5,829 nt of DNA from Minisyncoccota bacterium (GCA_028696935.1 JAQVGE010000067.1:1-5829); one strand, 5' to 3'. Numbered from the stretch's first letter, positions 1 to 5,205 are shown. The notes: generated by a model not told the origin, from the letters alone. Translations and numbers: made by a program.

Positions 1-381
1 TTTGTCCTTCGGGAGTACGTTGACAGAAACCATAAACCCCTTATCCCCCAGTTGGGGCAGTGGGGAACCCCGTCCTGTGTTATTGGCATTGGCACTGGCC
101 TTGTCGCAACCCTTGCTGGTGTTGCCGGGGCACTGTATGGGAAGGGGATCACCAATCCGAAACTTCAACTCGCTGCGGTCTCGTATGGGATTCCAGCCAT
201 TGTTACGGGGGTGGCGAGTGGCTACTTTCAGCCCCCGCTGAGAGTGGTTAGACTCCCAGCCCCGCCCCGTGCGAAGGCAGACTCTCAGGTGCAGACTGCG
301 GCCCCCGCAGGAGTGCTCGCATATGACACCCCTGCAGGGCAGGTTTACAATGTGGTAGATCCGGCTACCAACCTGCTCTAA
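1..381 (+). CDS. Small glycine-rich membrane protein, 5' end cut by window edge
   Basis: Frame 1 is open from the first base to the TAA at 379-381, giving 126 visible residues and no ATG, so the gene probably starts left of the window. A TTG at 52 is a possible but weaker start, because the residues before it (EYVDRNHKPLIPQLGQWG) read like genuine protein. Two hydrophobic, Gly/Ala-rich segments lie at visible residues about 22-47 and 54-77, separated by a short polar turn (GKGITNPK). A Pro/Ala-rich, probably exposed tail of about 45 residues follows. This is a small double-spanning membrane protein. In archaeal viruses such proteins are often virion or egress membrane proteins, but I do not recognise the family. 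It resembles the protein at 3561-3938 in length and in its glycine-rich hairpin. Its stop lies 2 nt from the stop of the facing minus-strand gene. Confidence 0.68.
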   Translation, partial: FVLREYVDRNHKPLIPQLGQWGTPSCVIGIGTGLVATLAGVAGALYGKGITNPKLQLAAVSYGIPAIVTGVASGYFQPPLRVVRLPAPPRAKADSQVQTAAPAGVLAYDTPAGQVYNVVDPATNLL

Positions 382-383
382 AC

Positions 384-569
384 CTAGAGCAAATCCCCTT
401 TTCCTTTTCTCAATACATTTGGATCGAATTGCGATATCAGATAGGTTAGCGCCGCCTCTGAATCTTTAAAATACCCACATACTACCTTGAAATCCTTACG
501 TGTACTTGATTTGCATCGGATTACTACCCGATCATCCTTCCAAGTTCGTGAGTTGACCATGTTACCCAT
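384..569 (-). CDS. Small ribbon-helix-helix-like DNA-binding protein
   Basis: This minus-strand gene of 61 aa would be 67 aa from the in-frame ATG at 587. I prefer the ATG at 569 because the centre of the TATATATA box (about 595) lies about 26 nt before it, as expected for a leaderless archaeal transcript; the 587 start would almost abut the box. The core has the shape of a ribbon-helix-helix: a strand (DRVVIRC), a charged first helix (SSTRKDFKVVCGYF) and a second helix opened by DSEAAL and continuing to YLISQF. Many archaeal virus regulators of this size belong to that fold. The tail is basic (LRKGKGDLL). The gene sits between two plus-strand genes and ends 2 nt from the stop of the left one. 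Its promoter overlaps that of the candidate capsid gene, so a role in controlling that gene is plausible. The fold is inferred by eye. It could be a chance frame, although the tight packing argues against that. Confidence 0.6.
   Translation of the reverse strand: MGNMVNSRTWKDDRVVIRCKSSTRKDFKVVCGYFKDSEAALTYLISQFDPNVLRKGKGDLL
396..411 (+). terminator. T-rich tract after the first gene
   Basis: CCCCTTTTCCTTTTCT begins 14 nt after the stop of the plus-strand gene. Archaeal RNA polymerase commonly terminates at T-rich tracts without a hairpin. The tract lies inside the 3' end of the facing gene, so that coding use may also explain it. Confidence 0.35.
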
Positions 570-590
570 GTGTCTCTTGGATAACATACC

Positions 591-599
591 TATATATAT
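591..599. promoter_or_regulatory. Shared symmetric TATA box for divergent genes
   Basis: TATATATAT lies between the minus-strand RHH-like gene and the plus-strand 257-aa gene. From its centre (about 595), 26 nt leftward is the ATG at 569 and 26 nt rightward is about 621, 13 nt before the ATG at 634. A self-complementary TATA box can be read in both directions by archaeal TBP; a flanking BRE is not obvious. Binding and transcription starts are inferred from spacing only. Confidence 0.6.
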
Positions 600-618
600 C
601 TACCGTGCCTTCGAGACT

Positions 619-635
619 ATGGTGTAACGCACCAT
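619..635 (+). promoter_or_regulatory. Inverted repeat covering the RBS and start of the 257-aa gene
   Basis: ATGGTG (619-624) and CACCAT (630-635) are perfect reverse complements around a 5-nt loop (TAACG). The left arm contains GGTG (621-624), the likely Shine-Dalgarno contact, 9 nt before the ATG. The right arm includes the A and T of the start codon. In RNA this would hide both; in DNA it is a dyad that a small repressor could bind near the transcription start. Confidence 0.5.
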
Positions 636-1407
636 GAAGATCGGAGAAATTTTCAACGATGAACTCACCGGCGGTATCCCCTTCTTCTCTGGAGGGCGTA
701 CTGATGTTGAGTTTGAAGTGCTTTCTGAGCCCGAAGAGACCGCAATCTCGAAGATGGTTCGCAGGCATGCAAACATGCTCCAGTACACGAGTCCGATTCT
801 TGCCCGTTCCCTGCTCCAGCAGGAGAATGCAATCGTCAAGATGGCAGCGGTGGTCAAGGCTCTGTTCCCGACCGAGAAGGTCGTTAAGCATCCCGGCACC
901 CAGAACTCCATTGTGGCCGATATCATCACTCCGCAGGCTCTGTTCTGGAAGAATACTGCCGATACAAGCAACCCCTGCTATACGGGATATGAGGATAACT
1001 CTTGGGATATCAACCTCACTGCGGGTACTCCTGCGTACCTGTTTGGCGATGGCACCAACTACTACGAGGCCCGGAAGGACAACAACAACTACATGGCGGC
1101 AATGCTGCTCCACAACGGTCTTTTCGAGGTAGGAACGGCCCCCAAGATCAGTCACATGCACGTCAAGACCAAGCAGATGGATCTGTACGCCCCGACTGCG
1201 CTCAGTCCGATGGTTGATCTTGCTGTTGACCCCGACCGCCCCGTGTACATCTACAACACTCCAGGCATCATTCCGCTTACCCATGACGTGGGTACGGAAG
1301 TGTCAGTTATGCCTCAGATGTCCGGCGTTTCCAACCTCCGGTGGCTCGGCGTTGTGTTCTACGAATACAACCACATGGGTACGCTCACCGAGTGCCGCAG
1401 GTCGTAA
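634..1407 (+). CDS. Candidate major capsid protein (beta-rich, 257 aa)
   Basis: The N-terminal 80 or so residues include a polar helix-rich stretch (about 33-78, with MVRRHANMLQ and LLQQENAIVKMAAVVKAL). The remainder, about residues 90-257, is dominated by short beta strands rich in Asn, Thr, Tyr and Pro. It closes with a strand pair (NLRWLGVVFYEYNHMGTLTE) of the sort found in viral jelly-roll shells. There is no signal peptide or membrane segment. The start at 634 is supported by GGTG 9 nt upstream and a TATA box about 40 nt upstream. Codons favour C-ending choices (AAC, TAC, ATC, CTC) more than the minus-strand genes do, which fits high expression, and the gene heads a two-gene unit with another beta-rich small protein. 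Length is near the low end for double jelly-roll capsid proteins, so a single jelly-roll plus helical N-terminus, or an unrelated virion protein, is equally possible. I recognise no specific family. Confidence 0.55.
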   Translation: MKIGEIFNDELTGGIPFFSGGRTDVEFEVLSEPEETAISKMVRRHANMLQYTSPILARSLLQQENAIVKMAAVVKALFPTEKVVKHPGTQNSIVADIITPQALFWKNTADTSNPCYTGYEDNSWDINLTAGTPAYLFGDGTNYYEARKDNNNYMAAMLLHNGLFEVGTAPKISHMHVKTKQMDLYAPTALSPMVDLAVDPDRPVYIYNTPGIIPLTHDVGTEVSVMPQMSGVSNLRWLGVVFYEYNHMGTLTECRRS

Positions 1408-1417
1408 TCTTCTCACT

Positions 1418-1424
1418 GAGGTGA
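1418..1424 (+). promoter_or_regulatory. Strong Shine-Dalgarno for the 105-aa gene
   Basis: GAGGTGA lies 6 nt before the ATG at 1431 and matches the complement of the archaeal 16S rRNA 3' end (core GGAGGTGATC). It fixes the start of the downstream gene and shows it is translated from a leadered message, in contrast to the leaderless genes nearby. Confidence 0.85.
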
Positions 1425-1430
1425 AGAATT

Positions 1431-1748
1431 ATGGCGCAGGTTGAAGGTATTGTTGCGCTCCTGCCAGGGGGTAAGAAGGCCGTTGCAGTCGAGGTGCAGG
1501 CCCCTACCCTCACTACGGGGGCGGCAGCCATTACTGTGAGTGAAGTCAACAAAATTGACTATGTTATCGGAACTCTTCGGAACCCCAATCTGGATGCTGG
1601 CGTTGCATTGGCGCTTGTATACGGGGTCGCTACGACCCCCAACCAGATTGATGTTACGATCAAAAAGAGTGACGGCTCTACATGGTCCGATGCTTTGACT
1701 GCAGATGTGGATGAGACGGTTATCTCATTCCTTGTAGTTGGGGCTTAA
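1431..1748 (+). CDS. Small beta-rich probable virion protein (105 aa)
   Basis: This is a 105-aa protein without Cys, signal peptide or clear membrane segment. Alternating hydrophobic stretches (VEGIVALLP, KAVAVEVQ, AAAITVSEVNKIDYVIGTL, VALALVYGVA, QIDVTIKK, ETVISFLVVGA) predict a compact beta-sandwich. The gene follows the 257-aa gene by 23 nt with a strong GAGGTGA site, so the two are very likely co-transcribed and produced in quantity. A minor capsid, cement, spike-base or tail-like structural role is inferred from context and composition; no family is recognised. The stop lies in the sequence TTAA (1745-1748), which also holds the stop of the convergent minus-strand gene. Confidence 0.72.
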   Translation: MAQVEGIVALLPGGKKAVAVEVQAPTLTTGAAAITVSEVNKIDYVIGTLRNPNLDAGVALALVYGVATTPNQIDVTIKKSDGSTWSDALTADVDETVISFLVVGA

Positions 1749-2209
1749 TCTTTCCTTTTTTTCCACCATCGTCTGGTAAGCCCCACACCCAATGCCCCTG
1801 CAGCAACTACTGCTGCCCCAGCCACAAGATATAGTGAATTTGATTGTACCCAGATACATCCCACCCTAGAGATTTCCACAGCAGAAGTCGGTGAAGCAAC
1901 TGCCCCTGCAATGGCATTAGCAACTGCATGCACTGTGTGCTCTCCAACATGAGGACAGGAATCATGGCATTTCCAGCGAACAACACACTCTAGGGGGGAG
2001 GTTTGCAGGTACACAACATGACATCCAGTAAATATTGTCACTGCATCTTTGATTTTGTTATAGTCAACTGCTCCAAGGTCTATAACACCATCAGAGGGTT
2101 TGACTACTACCTCATATGTCTTCCCGCATTCCATCTGTGTCCCTTCTCTTAGGGGGATTACAAATGTAGGGGCTCCTGATTCTCCTTTTACTTGCTCTAC
2201 TTCCATCAT
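1745..2209 (-). CDS. Cys-rich protein with C-terminal membrane anchor (154 aa)
   Basis: The first 120 or so residues are polar and beta-rich with several Cys (about residues 28, 63, 75, 81 and 85, including WKCHDSCPH) and no N-terminal signal peptide. One hydrophobic segment at about 127-146 (LYLVAGAAVVAAGALGVGL) is followed by a strongly basic end (TRRWWKKRKD). The protein would be anchored at its C-terminus; the basic end suggests the tail faces the cytoplasm, or the equivalent side of a virion membrane. Its ATG shares one base with the TAA of the JAMM protease gene (TAATG). A GGAG Shine-Dalgarno inside the end of that gene lies 5 nt before the first of two consecutive ATG codons, so translation is coupled. 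The tight coupling suggests the two act together, for example as protease and substrate or as protease and membrane tether. The family is not recognised. Confidence 0.78.
   Translation of the reverse strand: MMEVEQVKGESGAPTFVIPLREGTQMECGKTYEVVVKPSDGVIDLGAVDYNKIKDAVTIFTGCHVVYLQTSPLECVVRWKCHDSCPHVGEHTVHAVANAIAGAVASPTSAVEISRVGCIWVQSNSLYLVAGAAVVAAGALGVGLTRRWWKKRKD
1751..1764 (+). terminator. T-tract terminator of the structural operon
   Basis: TTTCCTTTTTTTCC begins 2 nt after the stop of the 105-aa gene and contains seven consecutive T. This is a typical archaeal intrinsic terminator sequence. It also encodes the Lys-rich C-terminus (KKRKD) of the convergent gene, so its composition has two possible causes. 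Confidence 0.55.
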
Positions 2210-3033
2210 TACATCTCCTTTATGTACATGTCTCTACTCAAATGTTCCTTTTTCCTCTCTTCTACTCTCCGTAACATCTTCCCTGCAAATACCTCTAAGG
2301 AGTCCATCTCCCCCTCTATTTCTTCTTCGCCATTCCAGTACTCTGGGGGGATATCTCCCATTTCAAGTGCCTCTTTAAATTCAGAGATCAGTCCCGGCAT
2401 ATCTTCATCGTCAATATCAATGAAATGATAATCTGCAATCCTATGGGCAATTTCTTTCTCCATAGACTTCATAGATTTCAGATCGTCCAGAATATCTTCT
2501 GCATTCAAAGGAGGCACCTCTCTGAAAAATTCTAGCATCCCCACTGAGGGTATATCTGAAAGATCGGGGTAATATCTGCTGTTCACTACATTACAGCCCA
2601 ATGTGCCCTTTTTTCTCACATGGCTCTTGGGGGAGTAACAGGAGATCTGGTATTCTCCATCCACTATCCCTCCAATGCACATAATCTCTTCGCCTTTTGA
2701 GATTGCACATTCAATGTCTGCAATTGAGGGGGTGGTCCCGCCCACGGGATGAGTGTGGAAACTCCCGATATTCTTTCCCCCCTCCCTTTCGCAAGAGCCT
2801 TCTTTCAATCGGCACCCTGCACCTGCCGAGGGTTCCGATATGTCCCCTAAGAATATTTTATCCCCCTTTTGGCAAATGGGGCAGCCAACTTCCCCCAAAT
2901 AGGATGCGATCTCATCCTGATCGTACAATGGTTCTCCATCCTCCACTACTTCGATTACATCCTCTGCAGGGATAGCATATTTTTTAGTCAGCCGCCTAAG
3001 TTCAGCACCGACTTGCGCTTCCACAGCAGCCAT
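2209..3033 (-). CDS. JAMM/MPN+ (JAB1-type) metalloprotease
   Basis: This is a 274-aa protein. The active-site signature is complete: SFHTHPVGGTTPSIAD gives His93-x-His95-x7-Ser103-x2-Asp106, the zinc ligands and oxyanion serine of JAMM isopeptidases. Glu48 in LGEVGC sits where the catalytic glutamate of the family lies. The JAMM domain spans about residues 38-150, and GGIVDGEYQISCY matches the family's following strands. Cys51, Cys54, Cys74 and Cys81 form an unusual cluster between Glu48 and the HxH, possibly a second metal site or disulphides. Residues about 160-274 are acidic and mostly helical, a C-terminal extension of unknown role. Known JAMM enzymes cleave isopeptide bonds to ubiquitin-like proteins (including archaeal SAMPs) or cut peptides, and JAMM domains occur in tail-tip proteins such as lambda K. 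It is first in a coupled two-gene unit; an AT-rich TTAAAA (3070-3075) about 40 nt upstream could be its TATA box. Confidence 0.9.
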   Translation of the reverse strand: MAAVEAQVGAELRRLTKKYAIPAEDVIEVVEDGEPLYDQDEIASYLGEVGCPICQKGDKIFLGDISEPSAGAGCRLKEGSCEREGGKNIGSFHTHPVGGTTPSIADIECAISKGEEIMCIGGIVDGEYQISCYSPKSHVRKKGTLGCNVVNSRYYPDLSDIPSVGMLEFFREVPPLNAEDILDDLKSMKSMEKEIAHRIADYHFIDIDDEDMPGLISEFKEALEMGDIPPEYWNGEEEIEGEMDSLEVFAGKMLRRVEERKKEHLSRDMYIKEM

Positions 3034-3054
3034 GTTCTCTTCAAACTAAGACTC

Positions 3055-3084
3055 AATATCCCGATTAGATTTTAACCGATATTT
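3055..3084. repeat. Inverted repeat near the JAMM promoter
   Basis: AATATC (3055-3060) and GATATT (3079-3084) are inverted copies flanking the putative TATA element (TTAAAA on the minus strand at 3070-3075) of the JAMM gene. The arms are short, so chance is possible. The placement around the promoter is what a dimeric repressor would use. Confidence 0.25.
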
Positions 3085-3124
3085 GACATCCATTAATCTC
3101 AAACCCAAACTCTGATATACTCGC

Positions 3125-3149
3125 TCTCACCAATAAATATATTGGGAGA
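3125..3149. promoter_or_regulatory. Interrupted palindrome in the divergent intergenic region
   Basis: CCAATA (3130-3135) and TATTGG (3140-3145) pair perfectly around AATA. After one unpaired A at 3129, the outer arms TCTC (3125-3128) and GAGA (3146-3149) also pair. This ten-base-pair dyad lies roughly midway between the divergent JAMM and zinc-finger genes, with no reading frame over it. It could be an operator for either unit. Confidence 0.5.
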
Positions 3150-3219
3150 TGGTTCCCCCACAACATCCACGCATATGGTTTTCACCACCCACCACACTCT
3201 TTGTGGAACCATCGCTCCC

Positions 3220-3227
3220 TTTTTATG
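3220..3227 (+). promoter_or_regulatory. TATA box of the zinc-finger gene
   Basis: TTTTTATG is centred about 26 nt before the ATG at 3249, the spacing of an archaeal TATA box to a transcription start. No Shine-Dalgarno precedes the ATG, so the message is probably leaderless. This excludes the longer reading from a TTG at 3201, which would place the box inside the gene. Confidence 0.6.
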
Positions 3228-3248
3228 CTCTCCTGTAGAATTTTAGTT

Positions 3249-3536
3249 ATGGGGTACAGATTGTATTGCTGGGGTTGCGGCAAGACGTTTGGATCATACA
3301 AATCCCTCAGAGGCCACGTCGGGAGATGCTATTGGTATCGGTGGTTTAAAGAAAATGACATAATGGAACAGGCCCCCTTTTACCCCGACAACATCGCAGC
3401 CTCTTTAGAATTTATGCGAGGAGAACCAGTACCTGAGGATTCAATCAAGAGACGCTTCCCCCATCGGGAGCGGAGCAGATATAGGGACCATAGCAAGGAC
3501 GATATGGACCCCGAAGAGGGCAGCGACATCTATTAA
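3249..3536 (+). CDS. C2HC zinc-finger protein (95 aa)
   Basis: An N-terminal zinc finger is directly visible: Cys7-x2-Cys10-x12-His23-x3-Cys27 (CWGCGKTFGSYKSLRGHVGRC), with the aromatic and leucine positions of a classical C2H2 finger and the last His replaced by Cys. It is followed by an aromatic patch (YWYRWFKEN) and a charged, Arg- and Asp/Glu-rich tail (about 65-95) that is probably disordered. Single-finger proteins of this size are common in archaeal viruses and plasmids and are usually thought to bind DNA as transcription factors. The ATG at 3249 is chosen over an upstream TTG because of the TATA spacing. It is 24 nt upstream of a small membrane protein gene and divergent from the JAMM operon, so it may regulate either; the target is unknown. 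Confidence 0.8.
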   Translation: MGYRLYCWGCGKTFGSYKSLRGHVGRCYWYRWFKENDIMEQAPFYPDNIAASLEFMRGEPVPEDSIKRRFPHRERSRYRDHSKDDMDPEEGSDIY

Positions 3537-3560
3537 TACTTTTTACTCCAGGTATCGAGT

Positions 3561-3938
3561 ATGACTAGCACTGCTATGGGATATCACCATAAATCTCCCA
3601 TTGACGCTATAGGAGACAGATTCATCTTCAATGATAGGGAGACTGCAGCAATGTCTGTTGCAACAGCAGTGGGCGGGTGCCAACTCCTTATCATTAACAA
3701 ACTCTCAGGAAAAGAAGGAGCAGCCATCTCGTGGGCGTCACCCACTACAAGGGCTGTGGGAGTCATAGGTGGGGCCTCTCTTGGCCTTGGGGTGGCAGGC
3801 TTACTGGGGAAAGTAGGTCTTGGAAGAACTGTTTCTGCAGGGCTCATGGGGTATGGCATGTCCACCCTGATCAGCATCGGCCTCCCGATTCTTCTCAGTA
3901 CATTTACGGGGAGCGGGGCGAGGGGCAGTATCACCTGA
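3561..3938 (+). CDS. Small glycine-rich membrane protein (125 aa)
   Basis: After a polar start (about residues 1-27) there is a mildly hydrophobic segment (28-46) and two clear Gly-rich hydrophobic segments at about 64-83 (AVGVIGGASLGLGVAGLLG) and 91-114 (VSAGLMGYGMSTLISIGLPI), then a short polar tail. This is a two- or three-pass membrane protein with no catalytic motif. It follows the zinc-finger gene by 24 nt with no strong Shine-Dalgarno. A TATTAATA at 3531-3538 lies 26 nt before the ATG, so it may have its own leaderless promoter as well as read-through. Glycine zippers of this type occur in virion membrane proteins, including spindle-shaped virus coat proteins, and in egress proteins, but I cannot assign it. 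It resembles the protein at 1-381 in layout. Confidence 0.7.
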   Translation: MTSTAMGYHHKSPIDAIGDRFIFNDRETAAMSVATAVGGCQLLIINKLSGKEGAAISWASPTTRAVGVIGGASLGLGVAGLLGKVGLGRTVSAGLMGYGMSTLISIGLPILLSTFTGSGARGSIT

Positions 3939-3974
3939 GAGGCTCTAGAACATATCTTCCGTCCCTCGTAACCT

Positions 3975-4000
3975 GTGGGGGAGGGTAAGTCTACCCCCTC
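3975..4000. terminator. Possible hairpin between convergent genes
   Basis: GAGGGTA (3981-3987) and TACCCCCTC (3992-4000) pair around a 4-nt loop with a two-base bulge. It lies between the ends of two convergent genes. There is no T-run after it on either strand, so terminator function is uncertain. Confidence 0.25.
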
Positions 4001-4598
4001 AGGAAAATAGAGTGCTCTGATAGGCTCTACAGGGGTCTGGTGATAAGGTGTTTTCCACACTCTCTTCTCCATCCCTTGCGGGGGCCTCCGAAGGGTGCGT
4101 GTCCCAACTATTTATCTCATCTATTTTTGCCTGCATTCGAGCAATACAGTCTGGATCAGGCTCCCAATCAAAGTACCCCTCTGCCATCACATGAACCCCG
4201 CGAGGTTTGAAGTTGAAACGAGGGATGCATCTGCGATGTGCCTGCTCCACAAGCCGGTCAGAATAATCCTCAGAGGCGATTACATCAGGATTGTTGCAGA
4301 GCACATGGCTATACATCCCTGCGATTAGAGGGTCATTCTTAACTGCCTCTGCATACGCACACCAATGACATCCCAAGTTTTCTTCTAGCACTATCTCTCC
4401 TGAGGCCACTTTCATCCAGTGGGCCACAAGTTCTGCGCGATCCATTCGGGGAGGGACGACCCTATCCCTCCATGAGGTCTGTGATTTCTTTGAGAGAGGT
4501 TGAGATTCAAAAGGATTCTCAAACCCCCTCTCTATCATTAGAGACCTATTCTGAGCCCGATTAAGGAAGTCGGACATGGTGCAGGCATCTTCCCTCAT
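3999..4598 (-). CDS. Unrecognised Cys-containing protein (199 aa)
   Basis: A soluble protein with no signal peptide or membrane segment. The central region carries Cys77-x2-Cys80 (GCHWCAYAEAVKNDP), Cys101, Cys124 and Cys151; the first four could form a metal or iron-sulphur site, with nearby His78 and His121 as alternatives. The N-terminal 50 residues and the C-terminal 35 (rich in Glu, Asp, Ser and Pro) look disordered. The start at 4598 overlaps the TGA of the upstream regulator gene by 4 nt (ATGA), the mark of translational coupling; the ATG at 4577 is an alternative. Co-production with the RHH/winged-helix protein suggests a partner or effector in the same process, perhaps DNA maintenance or regulation. 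The function is not known to me. The facing plus-strand gene ends about 60 nt away. Confidence 0.72.
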   Translation of the reverse strand: MREDACTMSDFLNRAQNRSLMIERGFENPFESQPLSKKSQTSWRDRVVPPRMDRAELVAHWMKVASGEIVLEENLGCHWCAYAEAVKNDPLIAGMYSHVLCNNPDVIASEDYSDRLVEQAHRRCIPRFNFKPRGVHVMAEGYFDWEPDPDCIARMQAKIDEINSWDTHPSEAPARDGEESVENTLSPDPCRAYQSTLFS

Positions 4599-5164
4599 TG
4601 CCCTTCGCCTTTTTTGGGGAGTAATGTGGGGTTTAAAGACACATACCTGAATGTCTTCCTTGAGCCGGGGCTGCGTCGATCAATATCGACCTTATCTAAC
4701 AACACTCTATCTTGAGTGTATTGGTATAATGCGCTCCCAATATCCCTCGCTGTACATTCCCCCTTGCTCCTTTCTATTGCCCACCGTTTAAGGGTGCAGA
4801 CCTTGACTCTTTGACCAAGGCGGAGTGCAGGGTATGATATCACAGTATGCCTCGCAACCTCCATGCCATCTGTCATCGGACGCCTCCTACGCGTAGGGAT
4901 TTGGATTAGGCGAGGGGTGAGTGTATCACATTTCTGTTGATACGCATCTTCTAATACGGCTCTCAGTGTCGCAGCCATAGAAATAGAGTTAGATTTCGCA
5001 AAATCTCGCAAATATCTTGGGAGCGCAATAGAGGTTTGCACATAATCTTGTGGGCCCGCAGTTTTTTCATGACACTCAGTGGGTGTAGGCATATCACATA
5101 CCTTACCTTCTAGACATATCAATTTAACGATGAGGGTCATCTCCCTCTTGCGCCTCGCCTCCAT
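4595..5164 (-). CDS. RHH plus winged-helix-like DNA-binding regulator (189 aa)
   Basis: Two domains are visible. Residues about 41-77 form a ribbon-helix-helix: strand YVQTSIAL, first helix PRYLRDFAKSNS, second helix ISMAATLRAVLEDAY. A basic linker (TRRRRP, about 91-96) leads to a domain at about 100-178. That domain is homologous to the C-terminus of the gene at the right window edge: SYPALRLGQRVKVCTLKRWAIER against SHPALQAGDRLKIGSLQKWAYNR, 11 of 23 identical without gaps. It shows three helices and a final strand pair like a winged helix. The ATG at 5164 is preceded by a TATA-like stretch (5206-5216) and a palindrome. Later in-frame ATGs (codon 9 with GAGGGAG directly before it, or codon 25) would keep both domains. 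It probably binds DNA as a dimer and may repress its own operon. It shares ATGA with the downstream 199-aa gene. Confidence 0.8.
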   Translation of the reverse strand: MEARRKREMTLIVKLICLEGKVCDMPTPTECHEKTAGPQDYVQTSIALPRYLRDFAKSNSISMAATLRAVLEDAYQQKCDTLTPRLIQIPTRRRRPMTDGMEVARHTVISYPALRLGQRVKVCTLKRWAIERSKGECTARDIGSALYQYTQDRVLLDKVDIDRRSPGSRKTFRYVSLNPTLLPKKGEGQ

Positions 5165-5187
5165 GGAAAATTGAAATTTTTCAGAAG

Positions 5188-5201
5188 TTGACGGCCCTCA
5201 A
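5188..5201. promoter_or_regulatory. Palindromic operator candidate upstream of the RHH gene
   Basis: TTGACGGCCCTCAA is a 14-bp palindrome with one mismatched pair (C-C). It lies between the TATA-like element at 5206-5216 and the predicted transcription start (about 5185) of the minus-strand RHH gene. A dimeric repressor bound here would block polymerase entry. Confidence 0.4.
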
Positions 5202-5205
5202 TCAG

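Noticed and set aside
2..241. Plus-strand frames of 79 and 63 aa overlapping the left-edge gene
   Set aside because: They are offset from frame 1, which is open from base 1 to 381 and encodes clean membrane helices.
659..1132. Plus-strand frame of 157 aa inside the 257-aa gene
   Set aside because: Low-complexity Ser/Arg/Pro/Thr product with runs of Thr from the AAC repeats of the true frame; a shifted shadow.
562..1284. Long minus-strand open frame (240 aa) opposite the 257-aa gene
   Set aside because: It mirrors the plus-strand gene, which has a promoter, ribosome site and consistent codon use. Its product is an implausible His/Val/Arg mix and it would overlap the divergent promoter.
2100..3075. 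Several plus-strand frames opposite the JAMM operon (2100-2378, 2192-2428, 2697-2975, 2869-3075)
   Set aside because: Ser/Pro/Leu-rich antisense products; the JAMM active-site motif and coupled start on the minus strand are decisive.
3201..3248. TTG start extending the zinc-finger protein by 16 residues
   Set aside because: The TATA box at 3220-3227 would lie inside the gene, while its spacing fits a leaderless start at 3249; the extension adds no recognisable domain.
3584..4072. Minus-strand frame of 162 aa opposite the second membrane protein
   Set aside because: Pro/Arg-rich antisense of the glycine-rich hydrophobic segments. It also overlaps the 3' end of the 199-aa gene in another frame.
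4095..4328. Plus-strand frame of 77 aa opposite the 199-aa gene
   Set aside because: No start signal and antisense to a coupled operon gene.
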